A DNA stretch of 19,878 nucleotides, from contig JAJZEG010000173.1 in the NCBI GenBank assembly GCA_021828605.1, positions 1 to 19,878 of the forward strand, read 5' to 3'. Position numbers and translations under genes: made by a program. Shown piece after piece: positions 13,085 through 19,878 of the stretch. The number at the start of each line of letters is the position of its first letter. The stretch's first letter is position 1. The DNA comes from Pseudomonadota bacterium. GTDB lineage: Bacteria; Pseudomonadota; Alphaproteobacteria; Acetobacterales; Acetobacteraceae. The notes under the pieces are model-generated. The model made no database searches and was not told the DNA's origin. It saw only the letters and a list, made by a program, of their open reading frames with translations.

Positions 13085-14554
13085 ATGACGCCTCTCTGTG
13101 ATCTGAGCGCCACCGACGCCAGCCGACTGATGCGCGCCAAACAAATTTCGCCGGTCGAGCTTCTCGACAGCCATATTGCGCGCATCGAAACCATCGATCA
13201 CGCGATCAACGCCATGGTCGCCCGTGATTTCGACCGCGCCCGTCACGCCGCGCGCGCGGCGGAAACCGCGATCCTGCGCGGCGCCACCCTCGGCCCTCTC
13301 CATGGTCTGCCAATCGGCATCAAAGACCTCGAAGACACCGAAGGATTGCGCACCACCTATGGCAGCCCCCGCTTTGCCAACCATGTCCCCAGCGCCGATC
13401 AGCATCTGGTGCGCTCCATCCGCGCCGCAGGTGGGATCATTCTCGGCAAAACCAATACGCCCGAATTCGGCGCGGGTGCGAACACCATCAATGCGGTATA
13501 TGGCGCCACCGGCAACCCGTTTGACCCGCTGAAATCCGCCGCCGGCTCCTCCGGCGGGTCCGCTGCGGCCTTGGCCACGTCCATGGTCAGCCTCGCCACC
13601 GGCTCGGATATGGGCGGCAGCCTGCGCAACCCCGCCGCCTTTTGCGGCATCGTTGGCATGCGACCTTCGCCCGGCGCCGTGCCGTCGGAAAAGCGCCTGC
13701 TCGGCGCCTCCGGCCTGTCCGTGCTCGGCCCGATGGCCCGATCCGTCGATGACCTTTTGCTGCTATATCGTGCCATCGAAGGGGATGATACGCGCGATAT
13801 GTTAAGTTTCCCTTACCAAAATCACGAATCACCAACAAATATCGACCTATCGCGCCTGCGCATCGCCTATAGCGCCGATCTCGGTTTCACCCCGACCAGC
13901 CAAGCCGTCCGCCAGGTTTTCGCCGATAAACTCAACCGCCTCACACCCCTTCTCGGCAGCCCAACCCCCGCCCATCCAAACTGCACCGGCGCTGATGATA
14001 GTTTCGCGGTGCTCCGCGCGGTCAATTTCCTCGCTGCCTTCCTGCCCGCCTATCGCCGCGACCCTACCAGCGTCGGCGCCAATATTCGCACCAATCTCGA
14101 AGAAGGCCTGCGTTATAGCGCCACCGATGTCGCCGAGGCGCTCGCCATTCAAACCCGATTATACCAAAATTGGCAGCGTTTCTTCACCGAGTACGACCTG
14201 CTGATCACCCCGAGCGTCACCATCACCCCGCGCCCCTGGACCGAACTATACCCCACCGCAATCGATGATCAGCCAACCCGCTCTTATTATCACTGGCTGG
14301 CTCTGGCCTATGCGGTCACCTTGGTCGGCCATCCCGCCATCTCGCTCCCCATCGGTCGGGATCAAACCGGCATGCCGTTCGGCATCCAACTCATCGCGCC
14401 GCGTCACCAGGATCACCGGCTGATCGCCATCGCCGCCGCCTTCGAGGCCGCCTGCACCAGCGATCCAAGCCTCAGCCGCCCGCAACCCGATATAACAAAG
14501 CTGAAAAACGCCGGGCCGCTCCGCGACGCGCCGGGCTTCAAACCGCCTTACTGA
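13085..14554 (+). CDS. Amidase-signature family hydrolase
   Basis: The product has 489 residues, typical of amidase-signature enzymes (amidases, GatA, allophanate hydrolase-like). The Ser-cisSer-Lys triad is visible: Lys80 in GIKDLEDTEG, cis-Ser155 in the Gly/Ser-rich signature AAGSSGGSAAALA, and nucleophile Ser179 in GSDMGGSLRNPAAF. The 24-residue spacing between the two serines matches characterised members. No GatB or GatC gene is nearby, so this is probably a free catabolic amidase rather than the tRNA amidotransferase subunit. The ATG lies 1 nt after the Ntn hydrolase stop, without a ribosome binding site of its own, which implies translational coupling. Its last 7 bases overlap the end of the convergent PilZ gene. 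Confidence 0.92.
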   Translation: MTPLCDLSATDASRLMRAKQISPVELLDSHIARIETIDHAINAMVARDFDRARHAARAAETAILRGATLGPLHGLPIGIKDLEDTEGLRTTYGSPRFANHVPSADQHLVRSIRAAGGIILGKTNTPEFGAGANTINAVYGATGNPFDPLKSAAGSSGGSAAALATSMVSLATGSDMGGSLRNPAAFCGIVGMRPSPGAVPSEKRLLGASGLSVLGPMARSVDDLLLLYRAIEGDDTRDMLSFPYQNHESPTNIDLSRLRIAYSADLGFTPTSQAVRQVFADKLNRLTPLLGSPTPAHPNCTGADDSFAVLRAVNFLAAFLPAYRRDPTSVGANIRTNLEEGLRYSATDVAEALAIQTRLYQNWQRFFTEYDLLITPSVTITPRPWTELYPTAIDDQPTRSYYHWLALAYAVTLVGHPAISLPIGRDQTGMPFGIQLIAPRHQDHRLIAIAAAFEAACTSDPSLSRPQPDITKLKNAGPLRDAPGFKPPY

Positions 14555-14865
14555 TCGCCCAACACTTCAAGCCCCAGCTCGCCCTGCTCATTCCAACGCA
14601 CCGCCATCCGCTGCTTGGATCCATCCGCCAGCTCGATCAACACTTCAGGCGGCACCATAATCGCGTGCAAATCAGCCCCGACCAGCCGATATCCGTGATC
14701 GGACGCCTCAATCAACATGCATTCATAACTTGGCGCACCCGGCGTTTCCATAATCAGCCGTACCCGGCCCACGATTGATCGTCGCCGCTCACGCCGCCGC
14801 TCCGCATTTTTTTGCCCAAATGGCCGATTTTCGGCATCCGACTGACCCGTCGAGTCTTCAGTCAT
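14548..14865 (-). CDS. Short PilZ-domain protein
   Basis: The product has 105 residues: an acidic, disordered-looking N-terminus, then an Arg-rich stretch AERRRERRRS (21-30) and ASDHGYRL (54-61) about 25 residues later. This is the layout of PilZ domains, where RxxxR and (D/N)xSxxG bind cyclic di-GMP. The second motif here begins with Glu (EASDHG), so binding is plausible but not assured. A single PilZ domain of this kind is usually an adaptor for motility or polysaccharide control. It is convergent with the amidase and overlaps it by 7 bases. The ribosome binding site is weak. Confidence 0.75.
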   Translation of the reverse strand: MTEDSTGQSDAENRPFGQKNAERRRERRRSIVGRVRLIMETPGAPSYECMLIEASDHGYRLVGADLHAIMVPPEVLIELADGSKQRMAVRWNEQGELGLEVLGDQ

Positions 14866-14942
14866 GATAAGCGTCCAAGCCTTTCAATAACAAGCACTTA
14901 ATAGCTGAAAACCGCCAAAAAGTCCATGATTATGTTTCCAGG

Positions 14943-15227
14943 TCACCCGACCCAACCTTGAGGGCGGACCGGCTTTGAGCAACGCTGTTGATCCCGAGCG
15001 GTTTTGCGCCGCTGCTCGACCATCCCAATGACCAAGCCGTAGATCACCGAACCGCCCGCGAAAAACAATGCACTTCTGAGTGAGAAATGGTTCATAATGG
15101 TGTGAACGACAATCATGATCGCGAACATCTCCATCCCGCGATTGCGACCATACACAAAAGGCCGATCTCTAACTTTCCGTCGCATCATTATCGAGCCCAC
15201 TACTCGAAGTTGAGCAGCGATGCTCAC
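14943..15227 (-). CDS. Hypothetical small membrane protein
   Basis: The frame has 94 residues from a GTG at 15227. Later ATG starts at 15188 or 15185 would give 81 or 80 residues. None has a strong ribosome binding site. Two hydrophobic stretches are visible, MEMFAIMIVVHTIMNHF (about 32-48) and ALFFAGGSVIYGLVIGMV (about 53-70), separated by a short polar turn, with basic residues before the first and after the second. This suggests a two-helix inner-membrane hairpin with both ends in the cytoplasm. I do not recognise a family. It lies downstream of cysI on the same strand (57-base gap). Confidence 0.5.
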   Translation of the reverse strand: MSIAAQLRVVGSIMMRRKVRDRPFVYGRNRGMEMFAIMIVVHTIMNHFSLRSALFFAGGSVIYGLVIGMVEQRRKTARDQQRCSKPVRPQGWVG

Positions 15228-15284
15228 TTATTCCGCTCGCCCTGTCAACTAACTCTGACGTCTCGTGCGTGACATTTTTACAGA

Positions 15285-16955
15285 TCAGCCGAATTCCAAC
15301 ACCCGCTCACAAAAATCGCCAAACGGCTCCGCACCCGCCCGCTCGGCGGCAAATCGCGCTACTAACGGCTCAAGCCCCTCTAAAATTTCCGCCTCGGTCG
15401 CGTTTTCGCGGTAAACCCGGTTCAACCGCGATCCATCCGGCGCCCCACCCAACGATAGATTATACCGCCCCGGATTGCGCCCGACCAAACCAATCTCGGC
15501 AATATAAGGCCGCGCGCAACCATTCGGGCATCCGGTCATCCGAATGGTGATTTTCTCAGAGCCAAGCCCCTGCGCGTCGAGCAGCTTTTCAATTTTTGAA
15601 ATCAGCTCCGGTAAATAACGCTCGGATTCCGCCAGCGCCAACCCGCAAGTCGGCAGCCCGACGCACGCCATCGCCGTACCCCGCAACGGCGAAAAATCCT
15701 GCACCATTTTATGCTCAACCAAAATCGCCTCGATCTGCGCACGCTGCGCGCCATTCGCCCGGGCGATAATCGCATTCTGGTTGGGCGTGAAAATAATACA
15801 GCCATGATCAATAAAGTCCGGCAGCCGTGCAATCGCCGCCAACGCCGATTTAACCTTGTGCGTCGCTGTATCCTGGATCCGCCCATTCTCAATAAACAAG
15901 GTCAAATGATGCAACCCATCGGCATCCTCGGCCCATCCAAACTGATCGTGATTATTGGTCAACCTAAAATCCCGTGCGGGCTCCAACGGTGTTTGCAACC
16001 GGTCATTGACCGCCTGCTTGAACCAATCAAGCCCGTGCGTATCGATGGTATATTTCAGCCGCGCGTGCTTGCGATTGGTCCGATCACCAAAATCGCGCTG
16101 CACGGTCAGGATCGCCTCCGCCGCTTCAATCATCTGCGCCGCCGGGCAATAGCCAATAATCGAGCCCACCCGCGGATAGGTTTCCGGCTCCCCGTGCGAT
16201 GCACCCATGCCGCCCCCGGCAATAATCGTGTAGCCAACCACCCGCTCGCCTTCGATGATCGCGACAAAACTCAAATCATGCGCGAACACATCAACATCAT
16301 TCGAGGGCGGCACCGCCACCGTCATTTTGAATTTGCGCGGCAAATAGGTCGCGCCATAAATCGGCTCGGCCTCAGGCTCAGCCTCAATCGCAGGCTCGCC
16401 ATCGACAAAAATCTCGCGCCAAGCCCCCGTGCGCGGCAAAAAATGCGCCGATAATGCCCGTGCCGCCTCAGTCGCTTCCATATGCGCGCGCGATAAAAAC
16501 GGATTGGACGCCGCCATCACATTGCGATTAACATCGCCACACGCGGCAATACTATCGAGCAATGCCGCATCAATCGCGCGCAAGCTGGTGCGCAAATTCG
16601 CCTTGATCACCCCGTGAAACTGGATGGTCTGGCGGGTGGTTAGCCGCAAAGTGTGATTAGCATAGGTATCGGCCAGCTGATCCATCGCCAAATACTGACG
16701 CGGCGTTATTACCCCCGCCGGAATGCGCAACCGCGCCATGAAACTATAAGCCCGGTCGAGCTTCCGCTTAGCCCGCTCAGGCCGTAAATCTCGATCATCC
16801 TGAATATACATGCCGTGAAACTTAACGAGTTGGCCTTCATCTTCGGTCAACCCGCCGAAAGCCTGCTGGTCCAATGCCTCGGGCAGGCTGCCGCGCAGGA
16901 AATTACTCCCGGCCTTCAGGGTTTCGTTGCGCGAGAGCGGTTTTGCATCGGTCAT
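15285..16955 (-). CDS. cysI: NADPH sulfite reductase hemoprotein (beta subunit)
   Basis: This subunit reduces sulfite to sulfide with six electrons at a siroheme coupled to a [4Fe-4S] cluster. From the ATG at 16955 the protein has 556 residues. The cluster/siroheme ligands Cys431 and Cys437 (CVGLPTC) and Cys476 and Cys480 (TGCPNGC) match the spacing of E. coli CysI (434, 440, 479, 483). TLRLTTRQTIQFHGV is the usual siroheme/sulfite-binding strand with conserved arginines. The start lies 2 nt after the cysH stop. An upstream in-frame start would overlap cysH. It is last in the cys operon and receives electrons from CysJ, encoded two genes upstream. Confidence 0.96.
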   Translation of the reverse strand: MTDAKPLSRNETLKAGSNFLRGSLPEALDQQAFGGLTEDEGQLVKFHGMYIQDDRDLRPERAKRKLDRAYSFMARLRIPAGVITPRQYLAMDQLADTYANHTLRLTTRQTIQFHGVIKANLRTSLRAIDAALLDSIAACGDVNRNVMAASNPFLSRAHMEATEAARALSAHFLPRTGAWREIFVDGEPAIEAEPEAEPIYGATYLPRKFKMTVAVPPSNDVDVFAHDLSFVAIIEGERVVGYTIIAGGGMGASHGEPETYPRVGSIIGYCPAAQMIEAAEAILTVQRDFGDRTNRKHARLKYTIDTHGLDWFKQAVNDRLQTPLEPARDFRLTNNHDQFGWAEDADGLHHLTLFIENGRIQDTATHKVKSALAAIARLPDFIDHGCIIFTPNQNAIIARANGAQRAQIEAILVEHKMVQDFSPLRGTAMACVGLPTCGLALAESERYLPELISKIEKLLDAQGLGSEKITIRMTGCPNGCARPYIAEIGLVGRNPGRYNLSLGGAPDGSRLNRVYRENATEAEILEGLEPLVARFAAERAGAEPFGDFCERVLEFG

Positions 16956-16957
16956 GA

Positions 16958-17644
16958 TCAAGCCTGTGTCGTTTGTTGAGCGCGCGGTAGGAAAATGCCG
17001 CATTCAGTTTTTGGTGACCCACTCCAACGCCCGGCGCGCGGGCTCTCACCCTGCACAATCCGCCTTGTGCAGGGAATGCAACCGATTGAGGCAAATCCAT
17101 CAGCCTCCAGCGGATGGTGCGGCAAATGATAGGCGCTGAAATAGGCCTCAATATCCGCGCGCGTCCAATCATGCAGCGGATTAAAAATTGTCCGTCCATC
17201 GGGGTTCAGCTCGCGTGCGGTGATCGCCGCCCGGCTATCGGACTGAGTGCGCTTGCGCCCGGTGATCCACGCCGCATACGGGATCAGCGCCTCATCAAGC
17301 GGCATGGTTTTGCGCAATGCACAGCACAAATCCGGATCTGATCCCGCCAGGCGTTGATCCGGATCAAATTTGCGCAAATGCGCCGGATCAGGCCGCAACG
17401 ATTGGATATTGGTCATATGCAACCGCGTTGTTAGTGCATCCCGATAGGCGATGGTATCAGGGAATAATTTACCCGTGTCCAAAAACAGCACCGGCAATCC
17501 CCGATCAATCCGGCTGATCAAATGCAGCATCACCGCCGACTCAGTGCCGAACGATGAGATCAACGCAATCTGCCCAGGGAATTCGGTCTTGATCGCCTGG
17601 GTCAAACCCTCAAGCGAGGCACGCTCATGAGCCAGCATCGACAT
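16958..17644 (-). CDS. cysH: Assimilatory phosphoadenylyl/adenylyl-sulfate reductase, iron-sulfur (APS) type
   Basis: This enzyme reduces activated sulfate to sulfite using thioredoxin. The 228-residue product has the nucleotide-binding segment SSFGTESAVMLHL (30-42), then paired cysteines Cys107-Cys108 (DLCCALRK) and Cys189/Cys192 (GCIPC). These four ligands of a [4Fe-4S] cluster mark the APS-reducing type and are absent from the PAPS enzyme of E. coli. The catalytic cysteine is Cys215 in KTECGIF, where most members have His as the last residue. Its start overlaps the cysJ stop by one base (TAATG). TrxB in this window would support its reductant supply. Confidence 0.95.
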   Translation of the reverse strand: MSMLAHERASLEGLTQAIKTEFPGQIALISSFGTESAVMLHLISRIDRGLPVLFLDTGKLFPDTIAYRDALTTRLHMTNIQSLRPDPAHLRKFDPDQRLAGSDPDLCCALRKTMPLDEALIPYAAWITGRKRTQSDSRAAITARELNPDGRTIFNPLHDWTRADIEAYFSAYHLPHHPLEADGFASIGCIPCTRRIVQGESPRAGRWSGSPKTECGIFLPRAQQTTQA

Positions 17645-19425
17645 TAATACACATCCTTCTTGTAGCGACCCGCGCTGATCAACCCATCGAGCGCGTCCGC
17701 ACCCAAAATCTCGGTCAGCGTCGCATCAACATCATGCGCCATCGCTTTCGCATCACCGCACAAATACAACACCGCCCCCTCAGCAACCATCGCCTGAAGC
17801 GCCGCACGCTCGGCTGCAAGCACATGCTGGACATATTTCTTTTGCGGCTGATCGCGCGAGAACGCCAAATCCAACCGCGACAACACGCCCGATTGCAGCC
17901 ATTCCTGGACATCCAGCTGATACAGAAAATCATGCAGAAAATGCCGGTGCCCGAAAATCATCCAAGATTTACCCGTATGATTCTCCGCCTCGCGCTGCTG
18001 CAAAAAGGCCCGATACGGCGCAATCCCGGTCCCCGCACCAATCATCACAATCGGTGTGCGCGGATCGCTCGGCAAGCGGAAATGCCGGTTCGGTTTCACT
18101 AACACGTTCAACGGCTCGCCCTGGGCCACGCGCTGTGCCATCATCCCCGAGGCGACGCCCATCCGGTCCCGCCCGGCTGAGTGATAGGCCAGTCGCGCCA
18201 CCGCCAAATGCGCCGCCTCGCCGACCAGCGCCTGCGATGACGCAATCGAGTAAGCCCGGCGCGGCAACGGGCGCAGCAAGCCGCCTAATTGCTCCGCGCT
18301 GAGGCGCGCAGGGAACTGCTCAACCAAATCGATTATTTGCCGCCCAACCACAAATTCCTTGGCCCGTTCAGCATCTTCCGCCAAAGCCCGTAAATCCGCA
18401 TGATCGGCCAGCGCCGCATAATCGCGCACCAGCTTGGTGGTCAGAGTGGTCACATCACGCTCATGACGCAGCGCCGCCGCCACCGGTGACGCCGCATCGA
18501 GCCCTGTCGCCGCCAAAATCCCGCTGACGGTTTCCGGATCATTGACCGGCAAAATCGCCAGTGAATCGCCCGGCTGATAGGAAAGCCCGGTGCCCGCCAA
18601 ATCAACTTCCACATGATAAGTCGGCGATGCCGAACGCGATGAGGATAGCGGATGCAAGGCGGTGATTTCCGCATTCACCGCCACTGGATCGGCATCCCCA
18701 TCATCGCTCTCGACATGCAGGTCCGAGCGATGGAAATCCACATGAATAACCGAGGCCGGCACGCTGCCCGCCAGCGCATCAACCTGCGTCTCGGCCTGTT
18801 TGACCAATCCCTCAAGCAGGCTCGCAACAAAATCCCGCGCCGGCGTCGCATAATCCAAATCGCAATCAAGTCGCGGTGCGATCCGCGTCGCCCCTAACGC
18901 TTCCAGCCGCATATCAAGCTGGCGGCCGGTTTCGCAAAACTGCGCATAAGCACTATCGCCTAACGCCAGCACCGCGAAATTCACCCCAGCCAAATCCACC
19001 ACCGCATCGCCATCATTCAACGCGCGCAAAAACGGCACCGCCCGTTGCGGCGGCTCACCCTCGCCCCAGGTCGAGGCAATCACCAGTAAATTACCCACTG
19101 CCTTCAACGCCGCCGGGCTGGTGTCCGCCATATCCAGCGTCTTTACCGCAAAGCCGCGCTTTTGCGCGGTGCGCTGTGCCGCAGTCGCCAACGCCTCGGC
19201 ATTGCCCGATTCCGTCGCGTAAAGAATAGTCAATTTCGGCTTGGGTGGTGCTACAGTGAGCGGTGGCACCGCACTAACATCACTATTCGCCGCATCAATC
19301 CCGGCCAAAAACCCCGCGAGCCAGGCGCGCTGCACACCCGATGCCCGCCCGATCACCTGATCGAGCGCCGAAATATCCGCCGGCGTAAACGGCGCCGAGC
19401 GGGGCAGGCTGGCAATCTTGGTCAT
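17644..19425 (-). CDS. cysJ: NADPH sulfite reductase flavoprotein (alpha subunit)
   Basis: This subunit carries electrons from NADPH through FAD and FMN to CysI. The 593-residue protein has the CysJ-type N-terminal stretch (QRAWLAGFLAG, about 32-42) and a flavodoxin-like FMN domain starting at ILYATESGNAEALA (67-80), with STWGEGEPP and ALGDSAYAQFCETG. The FAD domain carries RAYSIASS, and the NADPH domain has IGAGTGIAPYRAFLQQREA and LYLCGDAKAMA. It ends in Tyr (KKDVY), as in E. coli CysJ. The start is 5 nt after the cobA/cysG stop, with no clear ribosome binding site, implying coupled translation. Confidence 0.96.
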   Translation of the reverse strand: MTKIASLPRSAPFTPADISALDQVIGRASGVQRAWLAGFLAGIDAANSDVSAVPPLTVAPPKPKLTILYATESGNAEALATAAQRTAQKRGFAVKTLDMADTSPAALKAVGNLLVIASTWGEGEPPQRAVPFLRALNDGDAVVDLAGVNFAVLALGDSAYAQFCETGRQLDMRLEALGATRIAPRLDCDLDYATPARDFVASLLEGLVKQAETQVDALAGSVPASVIHVDFHRSDLHVESDDGDADPVAVNAEITALHPLSSSRSASPTYHVEVDLAGTGLSYQPGDSLAILPVNDPETVSGILAATGLDAASPVAAALRHERDVTTLTTKLVRDYAALADHADLRALAEDAERAKEFVVGRQIIDLVEQFPARLSAEQLGGLLRPLPRRAYSIASSQALVGEAAHLAVARLAYHSAGRDRMGVASGMMAQRVAQGEPLNVLVKPNRHFRLPSDPRTPIVMIGAGTGIAPYRAFLQQREAENHTGKSWMIFGHRHFLHDFLYQLDVQEWLQSGVLSRLDLAFSRDQPQKKYVQHVLAAERAALQAMVAEGAVLYLCGDAKAMAHDVDATLTEILGADALDGLISAGRYKKDVY

Positions 19426-19430
19426 GAGAA

Positions 19431-19878
19431 TCAGGCTTCCTGTGCGCGAGAGGTCAAAAGGGTCGTCGCATCGCCGCGCGACGCTGCGGCGCCGGTGGCG
19501 GCCTCCGCCAGCAGCGCACCCAGCGCCACCACCGGGCCGATAATGATCAACGTTACCTCGGTGCCCAAATCAGCGGCACAGCGCCCCGCCTCGGCGAGGT
19601 TGGTATGAATAATTCGCTGCTCCGGCGTGGTCGCATGCAGCAAAAACGCGACCGGATCCGCCGGGTCGCGCCCGGCGCCGATCAAGGTCGCCGCAATCGC
19701 CCCAATGGTTTTGCGCGCCATATACAGCACCAACGTGTCCGCCGCCCGGGCCAAGCCCGCAAAATCGATCTCGCCCCCCGCCGGTCCGGTCTCGCCGGTC
19801 GCAAACACGACACTGCGCGCCACCCCGCGATGGGTAATCGGCACCATCGCCGCACTCGCGCCACCAATCCCTGCCGAC
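19431..19878 (-). CDS. Uroporphyrinogen-III C-methyltransferase, C-terminal part (runs off window)
   Basis: About 148 residues are visible before the stop at 19431, with the frame open to the window edge. The segment PITHRGVARSVVFATGE matches the conserved (V/I)PLTHR region of CobA and the C-terminal half of CysG. VLYMARKTIGAIAATLIGAGRDPADPVA and TLIIIGPVVALGALL match the rest of the domain. The enzyme methylates uroporphyrinogen III to precorrin-2, the precursor of siroheme, the cofactor of CysI. Whether it is a stand-alone CobA or the end of a full CysG (with dehydrogenase/ferrochelatase domain) cannot be told because the N-terminus lies outside. It is the first visible gene of the cys operon. 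Confidence 0.92.
   Translation of the reverse strand, partial: SAGIGGASAAMVPITHRGVARSVVFATGETGPAGGEIDFAGLARAADTLVLYMARKTIGAIAATLIGAGRDPADPVAFLLHATTPEQRIIHTNLAEAGRCAADLGTEVTLIIIGPVVALGALLAEAATGAAASRGDATTLLTSRAQEA

Overview
The window is G+C-rich and densely coded. It looks like a chromosomal segment of an alphaproteobacterium, probably Rhodospirillales/Acetobacteraceae (Acidiphilium or Acidocella-like). This placement is an inference from gene content: a thioredoxin reductase followed directly by a LysR regulator, an intracellular PHA depolymerase, a Tat-exported high-potential iron-sulfur protein (HiPIP), and an iron-sulfur APS reductase with NADPH sulfite reductase. There is no rRNA, tRNA, CRISPR array, intact insertion sequence or phage gene.

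Left part (1-4338, minus strand): the 5' part of a Ppx/GppA phosphatase gene running off the window, then a lipase-like alpha/beta hydrolase with a strong hairpin terminator and a possible 11-codon leader peptide, a RimJ/RimL-type GNAT acetyltransferase, and the ribosome-associated ABC-F ATPase EttA. A divergent intergenic region with a 15-bp palindrome separates ettA from a plus-strand run.

Plus-strand run (4498-8561): Lrp/AsnC regulator, epoxide-hydrolase-like enzyme, DsbA-fold 2-hydroxychromene-2-carboxylate isomerase-like protein, thioredoxin reductase (trxB) and LysR regulator. The gaps are 15-42 nt, so they may be one operon for redox or electrophile handling.

Intergenic block (8562-9234): about 670 bases without a convincing protein. 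It holds a chain of four hairpins ending in a textbook intrinsic terminator (a candidate structured RNA), a 50-base near-perfect hairpin made from a recurring TAGAGT-type motif, a further 9-bp-arm hairpin, and the terminator of the HiPIP gene.

Centre (9235-10952, minus): HiPIP, with an array of AATGTCGTG-like repeats upstream, and PhaZ. A 523-base gap with three palindromes then leads to a plus-strand pair: a cytosolic gamma-glutamyltransferase-family Ntn hydrolase and an amidase-signature enzyme, one base apart, which suggests coupled amide catabolism.

Right part (14548-19878, minus): a short PilZ-like protein whose end overlaps the amidase end, a small putative membrane protein, then an assimilatory sulfate reduction operon transcribed cobA/cysG (partial) - cysJ - cysH - cysI. 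It combines siroheme precursor synthesis, the flavoprotein and hemoprotein of sulfite reductase, and an APS-type reductase, with start/stop spacings of -1 to +5 nt.

The proteins all belong to known families. The least explained signals are non-coding: the structured RNA, the long hairpin repeat, the leader peptide ahead of the lipase, and the repeat arrays upstream of HiPIP and the Ntn hydrolase.
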